Assembly: GCA_013360295.1 (NCBI GenBank)
Contig: JABWCL010000009.1
Span: 56,199 to 120,198 of the forward strand
Source of the DNA: Ignavibacteriaceae bacterium
GTDB lineage: Bacteria; Bacteroidota; Ignavibacteria; Ignavibacteriales; Ignavibacteriaceae
Direction of reading: 5' to 3'
Length of the DNA: 64,000 nucleotides
Position 1 is the stretch's first letter. Each line of letters begins with the position of its first letter. Shown here piece by piece: positions 9,191 to 17,721 of this stretch. The position numbers and the translations under genes were made by a program. Below the pieces are notes generated by a model. That model saw nothing but the letters and a program-made list of their open reading frames with translations. It was not told where the DNA came from and did not search any database.

Positions 9191-9453
9191 AACTCGTCAA
9201 ATCCTCGGTTAAAATAGCCGCATATTTCTTCTTTCATTTGATCTTCATCCTCCCCATCAAATTCCAATTGCAGCTCCGAACCTTTTTCAGCTGCCATAGT
9301 CATCACACCGATAATGCTTTTCCCGTTTATTCTAAGTCCGTCTTTAGAGATATAAAAATCAGATTTGTACTTAGATGCAAGCTTCACAATGGTTGCTGCC
9401 GGACGGGTATGTAAGCCGGCATTGTTAACTATTTTAATCGATACCTCGATCAT
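9187..9453 (-). CDS. ptsH: Phosphocarrier protein HPr
   Basis: 88 residues, the standard HPr length. Both regulatory positions are intact: His15 in 'NNAGLHTRPAA', phosphorylated by enzyme I, and Ser46 in 'GKSIIGVM', the site used by HPr kinase/phosphorylase in organisms that have it. Its ATG overlaps the TAA of the prenyl synthase gene (TAATG), and its own stop overlaps the ptsI start. Retention of Ser46 and its surrounding sequence suggests an HprK acts on it. HprK is not in the window. Confidence 0.95.
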   Translation of the reverse strand: MIEVSIKIVNNAGLHTRPAATIVKLASKYKSDFYISKDGLRINGKSIIGVMTMAAEKGSELQLEFDGEDEDQMKEEICGYFNRGFDEL

Positions 9454-10433
9454 TATTTAGTCCTTTTAATAAGCGAATGAGCGAGCCATTCCAGTAATTC
9501 CCTGTCTTTCCTTTGAGGAATCAGTTTAAGTGATTTTAATGACTTCGACGTGAACTTCGCTATCTCTTCCCTCGCATCCTTCAGTACGCCCAATTCTTCA
9601 TAAAGGTCTCTGAAAAGATTTACTTCTTCAGGCTTAATCCCCTTATTGAGAATGACCTGCAATAATTTCTTCTTATTTGCTCCGGTTGCTTTCTGGAGTG
9701 CTTTCAGGAAAAGGTAAGTTTTTTTGCCTTCGATGAGGTCCCCCCCTATTACCTTTCCAAATTCAGCTTCCTGGGCAGTAATATCCAAAAGATCATCCTG
9801 GATCTGGAAAGCAATTCCCAGATTTAACCCATAATTCTCGAGTGCCTTTATCTGCTGTTTGGATCCTCCGCCGAGGTGTGCTCCTATTGAGCAGCACATT
9901 TCAACAAGAAGAGCGGTCTTTTTCTTTATCATTTCCATATACTCTTCAATCGTAACACGTTCCCTGGTTTCAAAGATCTTGTCAAGTGACTGGCCTTCAC
10001 ATACCTCAACCAGTCCTCTAGTGAACAAACCAACAACCTGTTTATGTTTATCACTAACGTCTTTGAGTATATATTCATACGCGATCGCGAGAAGGCTATC
10101 TCCGACAAGAATAGCCGTACTGAGATCATATCTCTTATGAAGCGTAAGAAGACCGCGCCTTTTATCGGCATTGTCCATAATATCATCATGGACCAGTGTA
10201 AAATTATGGAGGAGTTCGACTGCGACAGCAGCGTTATAAGCGTCAGAAAATTTACCTCCCACTGCCTTTGCGCACGCCAATACTATGAACGGCCTGAGTC
10301 TTTTACCCGGATTAACCATAATGTAGGATGCGGGTTCATAGAGGGAAGCCGGTTTCCTGTTTTTGAATACACCGATAATTTTTTTATCGATCTTTATTCT
10401 TTCGTTTTTATAAAGCTTGGTGAATTTTTCCAT
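9453..10433 (-). CDS. Polyprenyl diphosphate synthase (probable C15-C20 product)
   Basis: 326 residues of an all-helical trans-prenyltransferase. The first aspartate-rich motif is DDIMD (83-87) and the second is DDLLD (213-217), the Mg-diphosphate sites for the allylic substrate and IPP. The fifth residue before the first motif is Phe78 ('NFTLVHDD'). In archaeal geranylgeranyl diphosphate synthases a Phe there limits the chain to about C20, so a short product is more likely than an octaprenyl quinone tail; this is inference. It follows the IPP isomerase gene by 10 bp and is followed by HPr, forming an isoprenoid-PTS operon. Confidence 0.88.
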   Translation of the reverse strand: MEKFTKLYKNERIKIDKKIIGVFKNRKPASLYEPASYIMVNPGKRLRPFIVLACAKAVGGKFSDAYNAAVAVELLHNFTLVHDDIMDNADKRRGLLTLHKRYDLSTAILVGDSLLAIAYEYILKDVSDKHKQVVGLFTRGLVEVCEGQSLDKIFETRERVTIEEYMEMIKKKTALLVEMCCSIGAHLGGGSKQQIKALENYGLNLGIAFQIQDDLLDITAQEAEFGKVIGGDLIEGKKTYLFLKALQKATGANKKKLLQVILNKGIKPEEVNLFRDLYEELGVLKDAREEIAKFTSKSLKSLKLIPQRKDRELLEWLAHSLIKRTK

Positions 10434-10443
10434 TCTGTAGATA

Positions 10444-11478
10444 TTATTTCTGTGTCTGGATTAGTATTTTTTTATCGAACTCTTTAAGAGTCTGCGCACC
10501 TGTAAGGAACATAATTCTTTTTACCGTTTCGAACCATTCACGGATGAGTTTAACTACGCCTTGGCTTCCGTTCTTGTTGAGCGCGTGAAGAATAATTCTG
10601 GCTGAGGCCACAAAGTCAGCACCCAAAGCGAGAGCTTTTGCGGCGGTGAATGGATCATTGATTCCTCCTGAGGCAATCAGAGTAAAATCATAATCTTTCT
10701 TCAGACTCACTGTTTCACTTATGCAAATGCTTGTGGGGATACCCCAGTCCCAGAAATCCGAGTTACCGGATTTGCTGTTTCTTAATATCTCAACTCCCGC
10801 CCAACTCGTTCCGCCTGCCCCGGCAGTATCTATTCCGGAGACGCCCGCCTTTAATAATTTTTTGGCAGTTACTCCATCAATTCCTGATCCGACTTCCTTC
10901 ACGATTATCGGTATTTTTGCTTCACTCACTAAGTCTTTAATCGACTTGAGCAATCCCCTAAAATTATATTCTCCGCCATTCTGCAGTAGTTCCTGCAGGG
11001 GATTAAGATGTATCACAAAAACATCCGCTCCGCTTTTTTTAATCAGAGAATTCACTGTTTCAACCCGGTCGCTTCCGAGAATTTGTGCGGCTCCCAGATT
11101 CCCAAGTACCGGCACACTTCCAGCCTTTTCCCTTATTGCAGAAAGTTGCGCATCAAAACCGTTTGTACCAATAGCGTATCTTAGGCTCCCTAAACCGAGT
11201 GGAATGTTCAAGGAGGCGGCTGTTTCAGCCAATTTCAAATTTATATTATTAGCCTCATCCGTTCCACCAGTCATGCAGGAAATCAGGAAAGGGAAGGAAG
11301 ACTTAAACCCAAAAAACTTCCTGCTTAGATCAATCCTGGTTAAGTCAACTTCCGTAAGCGCGAAATGCCTGAAATCGTAATTTTCAAACCCGGTAGATTT
11401 GTGCCTGAAAGCCGGACTATCATCCGAGCAAATATCCAGATGTTCAGTTTTTCTTTTAATAATTGATTCTTGTGACAT
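10444..11478 (-). CDS. fni: Type 2 isopentenyl-diphosphate delta-isomerase
   Basis: 344 residues of an FMN-dependent TIM-barrel isomerase, unrelated to type 1 Idi. Visible family signatures include 'SCMTGGTDEAN' and 'GLGSLRYA' in the N-terminal third, 'IVKEVGSGI' in the middle, and 'ASGGINDPFTAAKALALGAD' in the FMN phosphate-binding region. It balances isopentenyl and dimethylallyl diphosphates in the cytoplasm. As the first gene of the long minus-strand run, its promoter should lie in the 214 bp shared with the divergent MFS gene. It supplies the prenyl synthase encoded immediately downstream. Confidence 0.92.
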   Translation of the reverse strand: MSQESIIKRKTEHLDICSDDSPAFRHKSTGFENYDFRHFALTEVDLTRIDLSRKFFGFKSSFPFLISCMTGGTDEANNINLKLAETAASLNIPLGLGSLRYAIGTNGFDAQLSAIREKAGSVPVLGNLGAAQILGSDRVETVNSLIKKSGADVFVIHLNPLQELLQNGGEYNFRGLLKSIKDLVSEAKIPIIVKEVGSGIDGVTAKKLLKAGVSGIDTAGAGGTSWAGVEILRNSKSGNSDFWDWGIPTSICISETVSLKKDYDFTLIASGGINDPFTAAKALALGADFVASARIILHALNKNGSQGVVKLIREWFETVKRIMFLTGAQTLKEFDKKILIQTQK

Positions 11479-11692
11479 AAATTAAATTAAGCAAAAAGTG
11501 AATGAATTCAAACATTTTTATCCGTCAATATTGCCTCAGGATTGTATGGGTAATCGACGACTCACCTGTTGATATCTCGCTAAAGGTTATCGAAACAGCA
11601 CATTACGCTCTCAAATTATTCAAAGAAATAAATTTTGTCAAAGCATACAATTCTTTATATTTCAAATTTGTTTATTGTATCACTACCACACT

Positions 11693-13003
11693 ATGATAAA
11701 AAGCAGATTAAGTTTCTGGCAAATATGGAATATGAGCTTTGGATTCCTCGGAATTCAATTCGGATTCGCACTTCAGAACGCGAATGTTAGCAGGATTTTT
11801 GAAACCCTCGGTGCAAGCATTGACTCCATCCCAATTCTCTGGATAGCGGCTCCAACAACCGGGCTTATTGTCCAGCCAATAATCGGCTATATGAGCGACC
11901 GGACATGGGGTAAACTTGGCCGAAGGCGTCCTTTCTTCCTTGTTGGGGCAATTCTGGCATCGCTTGCGCTAATAATAATGCCTAACTCCCCGGTTTTATG
12001 GATCGCTGCGGGAATGCTTTGGATTCTTGATGCTTCCATTAATATCTCAATGGAACCATTCCGGGCTTTAGTAGCAGATCTTCTCCCTTCCGATCAAAGG
12101 ACCACCGGTTTTGCAGTTCAGAGCTTTTTTATAGGTACCGGTGCAGTTGTAGCCTCATCACTTCCCTATCTTCTGACAAATATTCTTGGTATTTCTAATA
12201 CTGCCGAAGCCGGAAGTATTCCCGATTCAGTTAAATATTCATTTTACATTGGAGCAGTTGCTTTCTTTTCAGCTGTCTTATGGACTGTAATAAAGACCAA
12301 GGAATATCCGCCGGAGAATATTGAAGCTTTCCGCGCCGATATTCGGGAGAACAAAGGATTTTTTCACGGAACGAAGGAAATATTTCAATCTCTGCTTAAG
12401 ATGCCAAAGACAATGATACAACTTGCGGTTGTACAATACTTTTCGTGGTTCGCGCTTTTTGCTATGTGGATATATACAACACCTGCAGTGGCTCATACGA
12501 TTTTCGGGGCTGATGATCCACACTCTGAACTTTACAACCAGGGTGCCAACTGGGTTGGAGTCTTGTTCTCTGTTTATAATGGCTTTGCAGCTATTACTGC
12601 CTTCCTTCTTCCCCTGCTCGCCAGGTATACGTCTAGGAAAATTGTACATAGTATCAGCCTTGTAGCCGGCGGTATTGGACTGGCATCCTTTCTTTTTATA
12701 AAAAACCCTGATCTGTTAATTATTTCAGAGCTTGGTATCGGCCTTGCGTGGGCTTCAATACTTGCAATGCCCTATGCTATTTTGGCAGGTTCTTTACCCC
12801 AGGAAAAAATGGGCGTTTATATGGGAATCTTTAATTTTTTCATTGTAATTCCCCAGATAACCGCAGCCGCTCTCCTTGGCCTGATTGTAAAATATTTCTT
12901 TGGTAATAACGCGATTTATGCCTTGCTGATAGGCGGAGTTTCGATGGTTATTGCCGCAATTCTGGTAATCTTTGTAAATGATGTTGACGAAGTAAAAAAA
13001 TAA
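11693..13003 (+). CDS. MFS transporter, GPH/SLC45 sugar-symporter type
   Basis: 436 residues from the ATG at 11693. A TTG 18 bp earlier is also in frame, and no Shine-Dalgarno is visible for either. About twelve hydrophobic segments are present. The loop after helix 2 reads 'SDRTWGKLGRRRPFF', the conserved D-R-x6-GRRRP motif of sucrose/maltose transporters and the SLC45/GPH group, and 'NISMEPFRALVADLLP' fits helix 4 of the same group. It is probably an inner-membrane proton-coupled uptake system for a di- or oligosaccharide. The substrate is not determinable here. It precedes a POT-like transporter by 14 bp in a probable operon. Confidence 0.85.
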   Translation: MIKSRLSFWQIWNMSFGFLGIQFGFALQNANVSRIFETLGASIDSIPILWIAAPTTGLIVQPIIGYMSDRTWGKLGRRRPFFLVGAILASLALIIMPNSPVLWIAAGMLWILDASINISMEPFRALVADLLPSDQRTTGFAVQSFFIGTGAVVASSLPYLLTNILGISNTAEAGSIPDSVKYSFYIGAVAFFSAVLWTVIKTKEYPPENIEAFRADIRENKGFFHGTKEIFQSLLKMPKTMIQLAVVQYFSWFALFAMWIYTTPAVAHTIFGADDPHSELYNQGANWVGVLFSVYNGFAAITAFLLPLLARYTSRKIVHSISLVAGGIGLASFLFIKNPDLLIISELGIGLAWASILAMPYAILAGSLPQEKMGVYMGIFNFFIVIPQITAAALLGLIVKYFFGNNAIYALLIGGVSMVIAAILVIFVNDVDEVKK

Positions 13004-13017
13004 TTCTGGAGTATAAA

Positions 13018-14331
13018 TTGAGTATCAAACAAAAGTTGTCATCTGTCTACTCCCTTTTCCCAGGACCTTTTTGGGTGGCAAACATAATGGAGTTATTCGA
13101 ACGTTTGGCGTACTATGGACAGGCAACTGTTTTAAGCCTTTTTCTCAGAGATCATCTTAAGTTTGATGAAGTTGAGGCAGGCCAGCTTTCTTCAATATTC
13201 GGAGGACTAATTTACTTACTTCCGATATTTGCGGGAGCATTAGCCGATAAATTCGGTTTTCGCAAAGCGTTCAGTCTTGCATTCGGAGGATTGGCAATCG
13301 GATACTTTTTAATCGGTTCCCTTGGAATGGAAATTTTCCAGGGAGTCTATTCAAACTTCCCTGTATACTGGATACTTTTTGTAATTTTAATTTTTACCGC
13401 GATGGCGGGCGCTTTTATTAAACCGAGTGTTCTTGGGACTGTCGCAGTCACCTCTACACATGAGACTAAATCACTCGGTTATGCTATTTACTATTGGTTG
13501 GTAAATACCGGTGCGGCAATAGGTCCGATTCTTGCTTTCCTGGTAAGAGATAGAATAGGGATTTCTTCGGTATATCTTGTTTCGGCAATCTCCTGTGCAC
13601 TGATGTTCATTACCACAAGAATTTTCTTTAAGGAACCTTCCGAAACCAACTCTTCACAGGATAAAAGCCTACTTGAAATTGCCGTTAATATTTTAAAAGT
13701 ACTTTTAAATTTCAGATTCATCATCTTCCTGCTGCTCTTTGGACTATACTGGATGCTCTTCTGGCAGTTTTTTATTATAGTTCCCTTCTATGTCAGTGAT
13801 TACATTAGTCCTGATGCACCGGTTGAACTTATTATCTCCGCAGGAGCTTGGACGATCATTCTGCTTCAGCTTCCTATAAACAGGCTGACGAAGAAAATTC
13901 CGACTCAGACGGCAATACTAATTGGTTTTCTTATGGCGGCTGCGTGCTGGCTTCTGTGGTATTTTACTTTACTATCAGTTGGGAACGGTAAAACGATATT
14001 AATGGGCACCGAATGGTACACTGGTAATCTAATTCTTATAGCGGGAATAGTCATTTTCTCAATAGGCGAACAGATACAGGCGCCCAGATTTTACGAGTAT
14101 ATCGCGGATATGGCTCCCGAAGGGCAGGCTGCACTGTTTCAGGGATACGCATTCCTGCCAATTGCCATTGCCTGGGGTTTCGGTGGAACGTTAGGCGGAT
14201 GGTTATATCAAACCTATTCTACGAATATGAAAGAGCCACAGATAATTTTTATTACATTATTTGCAATTGGTGCGGTGGCTTCGGTTGGAATGGTCATCTA
14301 TAACTATTTCTCGTCGAAGAAGAAAGCATAA
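13018..14331 (+). CDS. MFS transporter, POT (peptide transporter)-like
   Basis: 437 residues with about twelve transmembrane helices. 'MELFERLAYYG' in the first helix is the ExxERxxYYG proton-coupling motif typical of the PTR/POT family, followed by 'GALADKFGFRKA', the MFS loop 2-3 motif. It probably imports small peptides or related solutes in the inner membrane. The start is TTG, with CTGGAG about 8 bp upstream supporting it. It ends 2 bp before the convergent DUF1232 gene. A second protein of the same family lies at 14866-16182, and the two share helix 1, loop 2-3 and the 'YAIYYWLVNTGA' region, so they look like diverged tandem duplicates. Confidence 0.8.
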   Translation: MSIKQKLSSVYSLFPGPFWVANIMELFERLAYYGQATVLSLFLRDHLKFDEVEAGQLSSIFGGLIYLLPIFAGALADKFGFRKAFSLAFGGLAIGYFLIGSLGMEIFQGVYSNFPVYWILFVILIFTAMAGAFIKPSVLGTVAVTSTHETKSLGYAIYYWLVNTGAAIGPILAFLVRDRIGISSVYLVSAISCALMFITTRIFFKEPSETNSSQDKSLLEIAVNILKVLLNFRFIIFLLLFGLYWMLFWQFFIIVPFYVSDYISPDAPVELIISAGAWTIILLQLPINRLTKKIPTQTAILIGFLMAAACWLLWYFTLLSVGNGKTILMGTEWYTGNLILIAGIVIFSIGEQIQAPRFYEYIADMAPEGQAALFQGYAFLPIAIAWGFGGTLGGWLYQTYSTNMKEPQIIFITLFAIGAVASVGMVIYNYFSSKKKA

Positions 14332-14333
14332 TA

Positions 14334-14771
14334 CTAAAGGCTGGATCGTATCTTGTTCCATAAACTTGTGCCAAGAATAGCATCAATCTCAGTTAAGAGT
14401 TCATTGATTGTCATGAAAAGGTCGGCTTTTTCATCCCAGTACATTCGGACATACTCAGGGTCCGCTTCCCTAGCGACTTCATTTACGACGAATGCGGCTA
14501 CGATTATGTCATCCAGGTATCCGGAAATACCGACCAGTGACTCGGGCAGAAAGTCAACATCTGAGATGAAGTATTTTATTCCTCCCCGCAGGATTTCAGC
14601 GGAGGTATCCGCCATTACGGGATCCTCTTCCAGCTCACAAAGCAGCCTGAAAAAAGCAGGAGCAAGTTTTACTTTATCTCCCCACTTGTGCTTCGCAAGT
14701 TTACCTTGCCGTTCCCAGTCTTCAATCTCATTGACAAGTGAATTGTAATACGCTGTTCTTTCATTATTCAT
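14334..14771 (-). CDS. DUF1232 (YkvA-like) protein
   Basis: 145 residues. The centre carries 'GGIKYFISDVDFLPESLVG' followed by 'GYLDDIIVAAFVVNEV', which is the DUF1232/YkvA signature (x-Y-F-I-S-x-x-D-x-x-P-E-x-L, then G-x-x-D-D). In this family the region is usually a short hydrophobic hairpin that may associate with the membrane. The N-terminal 60 residues are charged and helical. It is oriented opposite to both flanking POT-like genes and ends 2 bp from the first one, so its regulation is separate. No biochemical role is established for the family. Confidence 0.75.
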   Translation of the reverse strand: MNNERTAYYNSLVNEIEDWERQGKLAKHKWGDKVKLAPAFFRLLCELEEDPVMADTSAEILRGGIKYFISDVDFLPESLVGISGYLDDIIVAAFVVNEVAREADPEYVRMYWDEKADLFMTINELLTEIDAILGTSLWNKIRSSL

Positions 14772-14865
14772 AAAATTCTCAGTAACTTTATTAATTGCTT
14801 ATAATATCACAATAAATAACATTATTTCAAACAACTAATCTAAAAATCGGAACAATGAGGTGCGG

Positions 14866-16182
14866 ATGAGCACAGAAAACACGGAAAAAAAATCAATATT
14901 TAAGGCCTTCCCGTTTAATTATTGGGTGGTAATTCTGATGGAGTTTTTTGAAAGAGGCTCCTATTATGGCGTAACTTCGGTAATATATGTTTACATGGTG
15001 CTGGAATTAAGCGCTGGAGGTTTGGGCTTCAGTAAGGAAAGTGTTGGTGTCATAAAAAGTACAATCACTCCTTTGTTATACTTCCTACCTATTCTTTCAG
15101 GAGCTATTGCTGACAGGTATGGTTACAGAATGACTCTTGTGTTCGCCTTCATTACAATGAGTGCCGGATACTTCCTAACAGGTTTAGCGACTGATTATTC
15201 CATGGTATTCCTGAGCCTTATACTAATGGTTACCGGCGCAGGATTTTTCAAACCGATAATTTCAGGAACAATCGCCAGAACAACCGATAAGAGTAATTCC
15301 ACTGTCGGATTTGGTATTTTTTACTGGTCCATAAATCTTGGAGCATTTATATTCCCTCTTATACTGGTACCATTGCTCAAGCAGTATTCCTATTCTTATA
15401 TTTTCTTTATGGCTGCAATTGTTACCGGTTCGCTTCTTATCCTCAACCTGTTTGTTTATAAAGAGCCCACGAGAGCCGAAGATACAGCAAAGAAATCAAT
15501 ACTGAACGTGCTGAAGGATGCTGTGATTGTACTGAAGGATGTCCGGTTTGTTGTACTGATAGTTCTGTACTCCGGTTTCTGGGTACTGTACTTCCAGATG
15601 TTTGATACGGTGCTCTGGTATATGCAGCGGTTCGTTGATACAACCGCAATAAGTAACGTAGTTAACTCAGTCTTAGGAATATTTATTACCAATCCTCAAT
15701 GGAAATTCGACGTTGAACACGTTACAGTAATGAACGCAGGAACAATTATTCTGTTACAGATTCTGGTTTCAAATATTGTAAAAAACCGGAAATCTCTCCC
15801 GACAATGATAACCGGTATAGGGATCGGTACCGTCGGTATGGCAATACTTGCAATTTCAACTTCACCGTGGGTATTTCTTGCCGGAATTGTAATATTCTCT
15901 ATTGGTGAAATGACTACACACCCAAAGTTTATTAGTTATGTAGGGTTAATCGCCCCACCGGATAAAAAAGCACTTTATCTCGGTTATGCCTTTCTTTATG
16001 GCGTTATCGGCGGAGGTATTTCAGGAGTACTCGGAGCTAATTTATATGTCAAATTTATAGAATCCAGCGCTACTCCGCAGCCACATCTCCTATGGCTCTC
16101 TTTAAGTTCCATTGGAGTTGTATCAATGGTAGGTTTGTACCTGTTCAACAAGTTTTTAGCCCCGAAAAATTCTGATATTTGA
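14866..16182 (+). CDS. MFS transporter, POT (peptide transporter)-like, second copy
   Basis: 438 residues. The ATG at 14866 is chosen over a GTG at 14860 because GAGG sits 5 bp upstream of it. 'MEFFERGSYYG' is again the ExxERxxYYG POT motif, followed by 'GAIADRYGYRMT' and the 'FGIFYWSINLGAF' helix 4 region. About twelve transmembrane segments are predicted by hydrophobicity. It is an inner-membrane, probably proton-driven, uptake system. It is the likely first gene of a transcript that continues into the glycosyltransferase 15 bp downstream. It is related to the gene at 13018-14331 but clearly diverged, so the substrates may differ. Confidence 0.8.
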   Translation: MSTENTEKKSIFKAFPFNYWVVILMEFFERGSYYGVTSVIYVYMVLELSAGGLGFSKESVGVIKSTITPLLYFLPILSGAIADRYGYRMTLVFAFITMSAGYFLTGLATDYSMVFLSLILMVTGAGFFKPIISGTIARTTDKSNSTVGFGIFYWSINLGAFIFPLILVPLLKQYSYSYIFFMAAIVTGSLLILNLFVYKEPTRAEDTAKKSILNVLKDAVIVLKDVRFVVLIVLYSGFWVLYFQMFDTVLWYMQRFVDTTAISNVVNSVLGIFITNPQWKFDVEHVTVMNAGTIILLQILVSNIVKNRKSLPTMITGIGIGTVGMAILAISTSPWVFLAGIVIFSIGEMTTHPKFISYVGLIAPPDKKALYLGYAFLYGVIGGGISGVLGANLYVKFIESSATPQPHLLWLSLSSIGVVSMVGLYLFNKFLAPKNSDI

Positions 16183-16197
16183 TTGATTTAAAGCAGG

Positions 16198-17289
16198 ATG
16201 ACTTCTGATCTGATAACCATATTTGCGTTTGAAATCATCCTGCTTTCTCTATTCTATTCACTCCAGTTAAAAGCCTTCCGGAAATTTTCCAATAATGCGG
16301 CGATAGAGAAGGATCCAAAAACACCGGGAATCTCAGTTGTCATTGCAGTAAAGAATGAAGAAAGCAACATTCTTACAACAGTTAATAGTATTCAACTAAA
16401 TCATTACCCTGCAACATCTTACGAGATATTAATTATCAACGATTATTCTTCGGATTCGACACCCGCTATCTTACGGAAACTAGCGGGAACACAATCAAAT
16501 CTTGCTGTTTTGGATAACGTTATGTCACCCGGGAAGCGGAATGCTCTCTCAACAGGTATTGAGGCTGCACGATATGACTACATTGTAATCACCGACGGGG
16601 ACTGTCTTCCTGAAAAAAAATGGCTGGAATCCTATGCGATGAAATTTTCGGAGGGATTTGATTTTATAATTGGTGTAGCCCCGTTTTTGGAACCCTCAAT
16701 CTTCATTGAAAAAATAGCTGCTTATGAAAATTTTAAAACCGGTCTCCTCACCCTGACCACCCTCAGCCTGGATAAACCGCATACTGCCGCCGCAAGGAAT
16801 CTCGGATTCAGTAAAACGGCATTTAACATTTGCGGCGGGTATGAAAATACGAAAGAAACATTAAGCGGTGACGATGATCTTTTACTTCGTGAATTCCAAA
16901 AGAAAAAAATGAAAATTGGGTTTCTAGGATTCGGCGAGAACCGGGTATTCTCGAAAGCCAAATCGAATTTCCGGGAGTACCTTGATCAGAAAGCAAGACA
17001 TACATCAACATCGTTTCACTATCTAAGCAGACACAAAGTATTCCTCGCTATCTGGCACACCCCTCAGATTTTCTTTAGCCTTTCATTTTTACTGGCATTT
17101 ATGTCTCCCTGGTTATTCCTTCTTACTCTCATAAAAACAATTTACGATTATTTGTTAATAAGCCGCCTCAGTGACAAGTATTCGTATAAATTCAGTTTTT
17201 TTGAAAAAATTAGCTTACCTTTCATTTATGAATTTTTATTAGTTGTCAATATCTTAAGGTCGCTTCGATCCCCGGTAAAATGGAAATAA
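16198..17289 (+). CDS. Membrane-associated family 2 glycosyltransferase
   Basis: 363 residues. A first hydrophobic segment (about 6-25) anchors the protein. Residues ~45-210 are a GT-A fold with 'VVIAVKNEESNI' at the nucleotide-binding strand, 'IINDYSSDS' and the metal-binding 'TDGDCLP' near residue 132. 'GDDDLLLREF' near residue 225 is the catalytic-base region. Two or three C-terminal hydrophobic segments follow, as in processive or lipid-linked sugar transferases. It would add a sugar from a nucleotide donor to a lipid or glycan at the inner membrane. The acceptor is unknown. It has an AGCAGG ribosome binding site close to the ATG and sits between a transporter and cytidine deaminase. Confidence 0.82.
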   Translation: MTSDLITIFAFEIILLSLFYSLQLKAFRKFSNNAAIEKDPKTPGISVVIAVKNEESNILTTVNSIQLNHYPATSYEILIINDYSSDSTPAILRKLAGTQSNLAVLDNVMSPGKRNALSTGIEAARYDYIVITDGDCLPEKKWLESYAMKFSEGFDFIIGVAPFLEPSIFIEKIAAYENFKTGLLTLTTLSLDKPHTAAARNLGFSKTAFNICGGYENTKETLSGDDDLLLREFQKKKMKIGFLGFGENRVFSKAKSNFREYLDQKARHTSTSFHYLSRHKVFLAIWHTPQIFFSLSFLLAFMSPWLFLLTLIKTIYDYLLISRLSDKYSYKFSFFEKISLPFIYEFLLVVNILRSLRSPVKWK

Positions 17290-17304
17290 ATCTTTGGTTA
17301 AAGT

Positions 17305-17712
17305 ATGGAAATCTTAAAACTGATTGAATATGCCAGGCAGGCAAAAGAAAAATCTTATTCCCCCTACTCAAAATTCCGGGTAGGAGCGGCGTTATTATCG
17401 AATGATGGCACGGTAACGCAGGGTGCGAATATTGAGAATATCTCGTATGGGCTAACAATTTGTGCGGAACGAACCGCCGTATTTAATGCCCACCTCGAAG
17501 GTAAAACCGGATTTACAGCTATTGCGATTAACAGTGACAGTAATGAAATTATTAGTCCGTGCGGAGCTTGCAGGCAGGTAATGATTGAGATGTGCGGCAA
17601 TATAGATATAATAATGTCGAATGATAGCGGGGATATGAAAGTAATGAAACTTGCTGAATTATTGCCCCTCGCATTCGATGAAAAACAATTTTATAATAAG
17701 CGAGATACATAA
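17305..17712 (+). CDS. cdd: Cytidine deaminase
   Basis: 135 residues, typical of the small homotetrameric cytidine deaminases. The zinc site is complete: 'CAE' at 53-55 with catalytic Glu55, and 'PCGAC' with Cys86 and Cys89, making a three-Cys site. 'YSKFRVGAAL' near residue 21 is the conserved substrate-binding N-terminus. It deaminates cytidine and deoxycytidine to the uridine forms in the cytoplasm. It is the first of three adjacent nucleoside salvage genes, followed 9 bp later by the CNT transporter. Confidence 0.95.
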   Translation: MEILKLIEYARQAKEKSYSPYSKFRVGAALLSNDGTVTQGANIENISYGLTICAERTAVFNAHLEGKTGFTAIAINSDSNEIISPCGACRQVMIEMCGNIDIIMSNDSGDMKVMKLAELLPLAFDEKQFYNKRDT

Positions 17713-17721
17713 TTAACAAAT

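Noticed and set aside
11502..11696. Short plus-strand open frame in the gap between fni and the MFS gene
   Set aside because: It has no ribosome binding site, no recognisable domain and AT-rich composition, and it overlaps the likely promoter region. Probably chance.
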